Assembly: GCA_041485845.1 (NCBI GenBank)
Contig: JBGPKH010000174.1
Span: 1 to 14,280, forward strand
Direction: 5' to 3'
DNA from: OMOG01 sp041485845
GTDB taxonomy: Bacteria > Acidobacteriota > Terriglobia > Bryobacterales > Bryobacteraceae
Length of the DNA: 14,280 nucleotides
How positions within the stretch are numbered: position 1 is the stretch's first letter; every line of letters starts with the position of its first letter. The notes under the pieces are model-generated. The model had not been told where the DNA came from, did not search any database, and saw only the letters and a list, made by a program, of their open reading frames with translations. A program made the translations under genes and the position numbers. Shown piece after piece: positions 13,545 through 14,280 of the stretch.

Positions 13545-13820
13545 CCATGCGGCATCGATCACTGCGCCGCTGGTGTGCTGCTGTACGAGCTGCTCGACGG
13601 CGATGTCCAGGGCGGTGAGCTTGGCGGAAGCGGGGTAGGTGTGAGTGTGCGGGTCGCACCGGCGGGCGAGCTCCAGAAGCACGCGTAATTCGGCCTCTTT
13701 GAGGGTGGGGGCGATCTCGGCAATCAGCTCGAGTTTCGACTTCCGATAACGAATATTATGTAAACTTCTGTCGCGACCTGAAAAGAGGGCCCAGCCCCCG
13801 CTGAACGGGACCGGGCCCAT
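13533..13820 (-). CDS. Short reading frame, helix-turn-helix-like, probably a gene remnant
   Basis: The protein-like part is residues 27-75 of the open frame (from about 13742): KSKLELIAEIAPTLKEAEL, then RVLLELARRCDPHTHTYPAS. This recalls the N-terminal helical region of winged-helix replication or helix-turn-helix proteins, where E-x-R-V-L-x-x-L is common; the resemblance is weak. The only ATG in the frame (13820) lies inside the terminator of the upstream gene. No ATG, GTG or TTG follows before the protein-like part, so a proper start is missing. The end of the frame falls in an inverted-repeat arm. The frame therefore looks like the 5'-truncated remains of a mobile or accessory gene. The product is not identified. 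Confidence 0.35.
   Translation of the reverse strand: MGPVPFSGGWALFSGRDRSLHNIRYRKSKLELIAEIAPTLKEAELRVLLELARRCDPHTHTYPASAKLTALDIAVEQLVQQHTSGAVIDAAWAAS
13781..13818 (-). terminator. Rho-independent terminator of the repeat-protein gene
   Basis: On the minus strand, 35 bases after the TAA at 13854, GGGCCCGGTCCCG pairs with CGGGGGCTGGGCCC around a short TTCAG loop, with wobble pairs and a bulge. TCTTTT follows (13786-13781). Confidence 0.65.
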
Positions 13821-13853
13821 GGGAAGAAACGGATGCTTTCCTGGAAGAAACCC

Positions 13854-14280
13854 TTACCGGCGGCCCCTACCACCACCGCCACCGCCGGAATGGCCGCCGC
13901 CGCTACCAGCGGATGAGTGGCCCCCGCCGCCACCTCCGCCACGCGGAGCGCTGTAGCTGGGAGCGCTTCGCGGAGCGCTGTAACTTGGAGCGCTCTGCTG
14001 CCTGGGTGCCGGTGCGCTGTAGCTCGGGGCACTGTAGTTCCTCGGCGAGCCATAAGTTGGCGGGCTCTGCCGTGTCTCCGGCGCGCTATAACGCGGTGAG
14101 CTGTTGCCACGGGGCGAACCGTAATTCGGCGCGCTTTGCCTGAGCTCGGGTGCGCTGTAGCGGGGCGGCGAACCGTAATTCGGCGCGCTTTGCCTGGGCT
14201 CAGGTGCGCTGTACCGGGGCTGCGAACCGTAATTCGGCGCGCTTTGCCTGGGCTCAGGTGCGCTGTACCGGGGCGGCGAA
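13854..14280 (-). CDS. C-terminal part of a Tyr/Ser/Ala/Pro-repeat protein with Gly-rich tail
   Basis: This partial gene has its 5' end beyond the window; 141 codons are visible, ending at TAA 13854-13856. It opens with three near-identical 18-residue units of the form SPPRYSAPEPRQSAPNYG, then a longer fourth unit, then shorter PSYSAP motifs. The tail has Gly runs broken by HSSAGS and HS and ends RGRR. Such low-complexity, Tyr/Pro-rich tails end several acidobacterial secreted or envelope proteins (for example DUF6600- or DUF3300-type); the visible part cannot tell which. It is probably extracellular or periplasmic and disordered. The stop is followed by a good terminator. There is no start codon in the visible part, so naive gene-finding misses it, but the repeat-preserving frame and the codon-level periodicity make it convincing. 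Confidence 0.75.
   Translation of the reverse strand, partial: SPPRYSAPEPRQSAPNYGSQPRYSAPEPRQSAPNYGSPPRYSAPELRQSAPNYGSPRGNSSPRYSAPETRQSPPTYGSPRNYSAPSYSAPAPRQQSAPSYSAPRSAPSYSAPRGGGGGGGHSSAGSGGGHSGGGGGGRGRR
14049..14279 (-). repeat. Tandem 54-bp coding repeat
   Basis: There are three units of 54 bases (14279-14226, 14225-14172, 14171-14118), almost identical at DNA level, and a fourth of 69 bases (14117-14049) that carries an insertion. They encode the 18-residue repeats of the protein ending at 13854 and continue past the window edge. Confidence 0.85.

Noticed and set aside
13741..13762. AT-rich palindromic stretch as a resolvase (res) site
   Set aside because: Only a vague similarity, with no serine recombinase gene nearby and no paired sub-sites.

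Overview
The window is GC-rich (roughly 60-65% by eye) bacterial chromosome. Protein style points to Acidobacteriota, probably the Bryobacterales/Solibacteraceae group: a bbp2-type porin beside an APC permease, a PknB-like kinase with a C-terminal membrane anchor, a DUF4337 protein, small tandem coiled-coil proteins, and many short palindromic intergenic repeats. This placement is inference from family resemblance. No tRNA, rRNA, CRISPR array, intact insertion sequence or replication origin was recognised.

Left part (1-2844, all minus strand): a broken type I restriction methylase (hsdM, cut by the window edge and frameshifted), a membrane-anchored Ser/Thr kinase, and a broken DUF4337 membrane protein. 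Two of these three are disrupted, so this stretch is either decaying or carries local sequencing or assembly errors.

Middle part (2977-12185): a small regulator joining a sigma-region-4-like helix-turn-helix to an RNA polymerase alpha C-terminal-like domain; an inverted/tandem repeat element; a divergent Amt ammonium transporter (minus); then on the plus strand a signal-peptide porin, an APC amino-acid/amine permease and a PP2C phosphatase; then a convergent GlnD-family protein (minus). Porin, permease, Amt and GlnD make a plausible nitrogen uptake and sensing neighbourhood. Both nitrogen-specific proteins are odd at key positions: the Amt has Gln in place of the first His of the twin-His pore pair, and the GlnD homologue has altered nucleotidyltransferase and HD metal-site motifs while keeping two ACT domains. 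A structured palindromic repeat occurs on both sides of the PP2C gene, with compensatory base changes in its stems.

Right part (12186-14280): three tandem minus-strand genes for tiny coiled-coil proteins, two with an N-terminal membrane helix. Each has a similar leader, and GC hairpins with T-tracts lie between or before most of them. A nested inverted-repeat region and a short orphan reading frame follow, then the 3' end of a gene for a Tyr/Ser/Ala/Pro repeat protein with a Gly-rich tail, which runs off the window.
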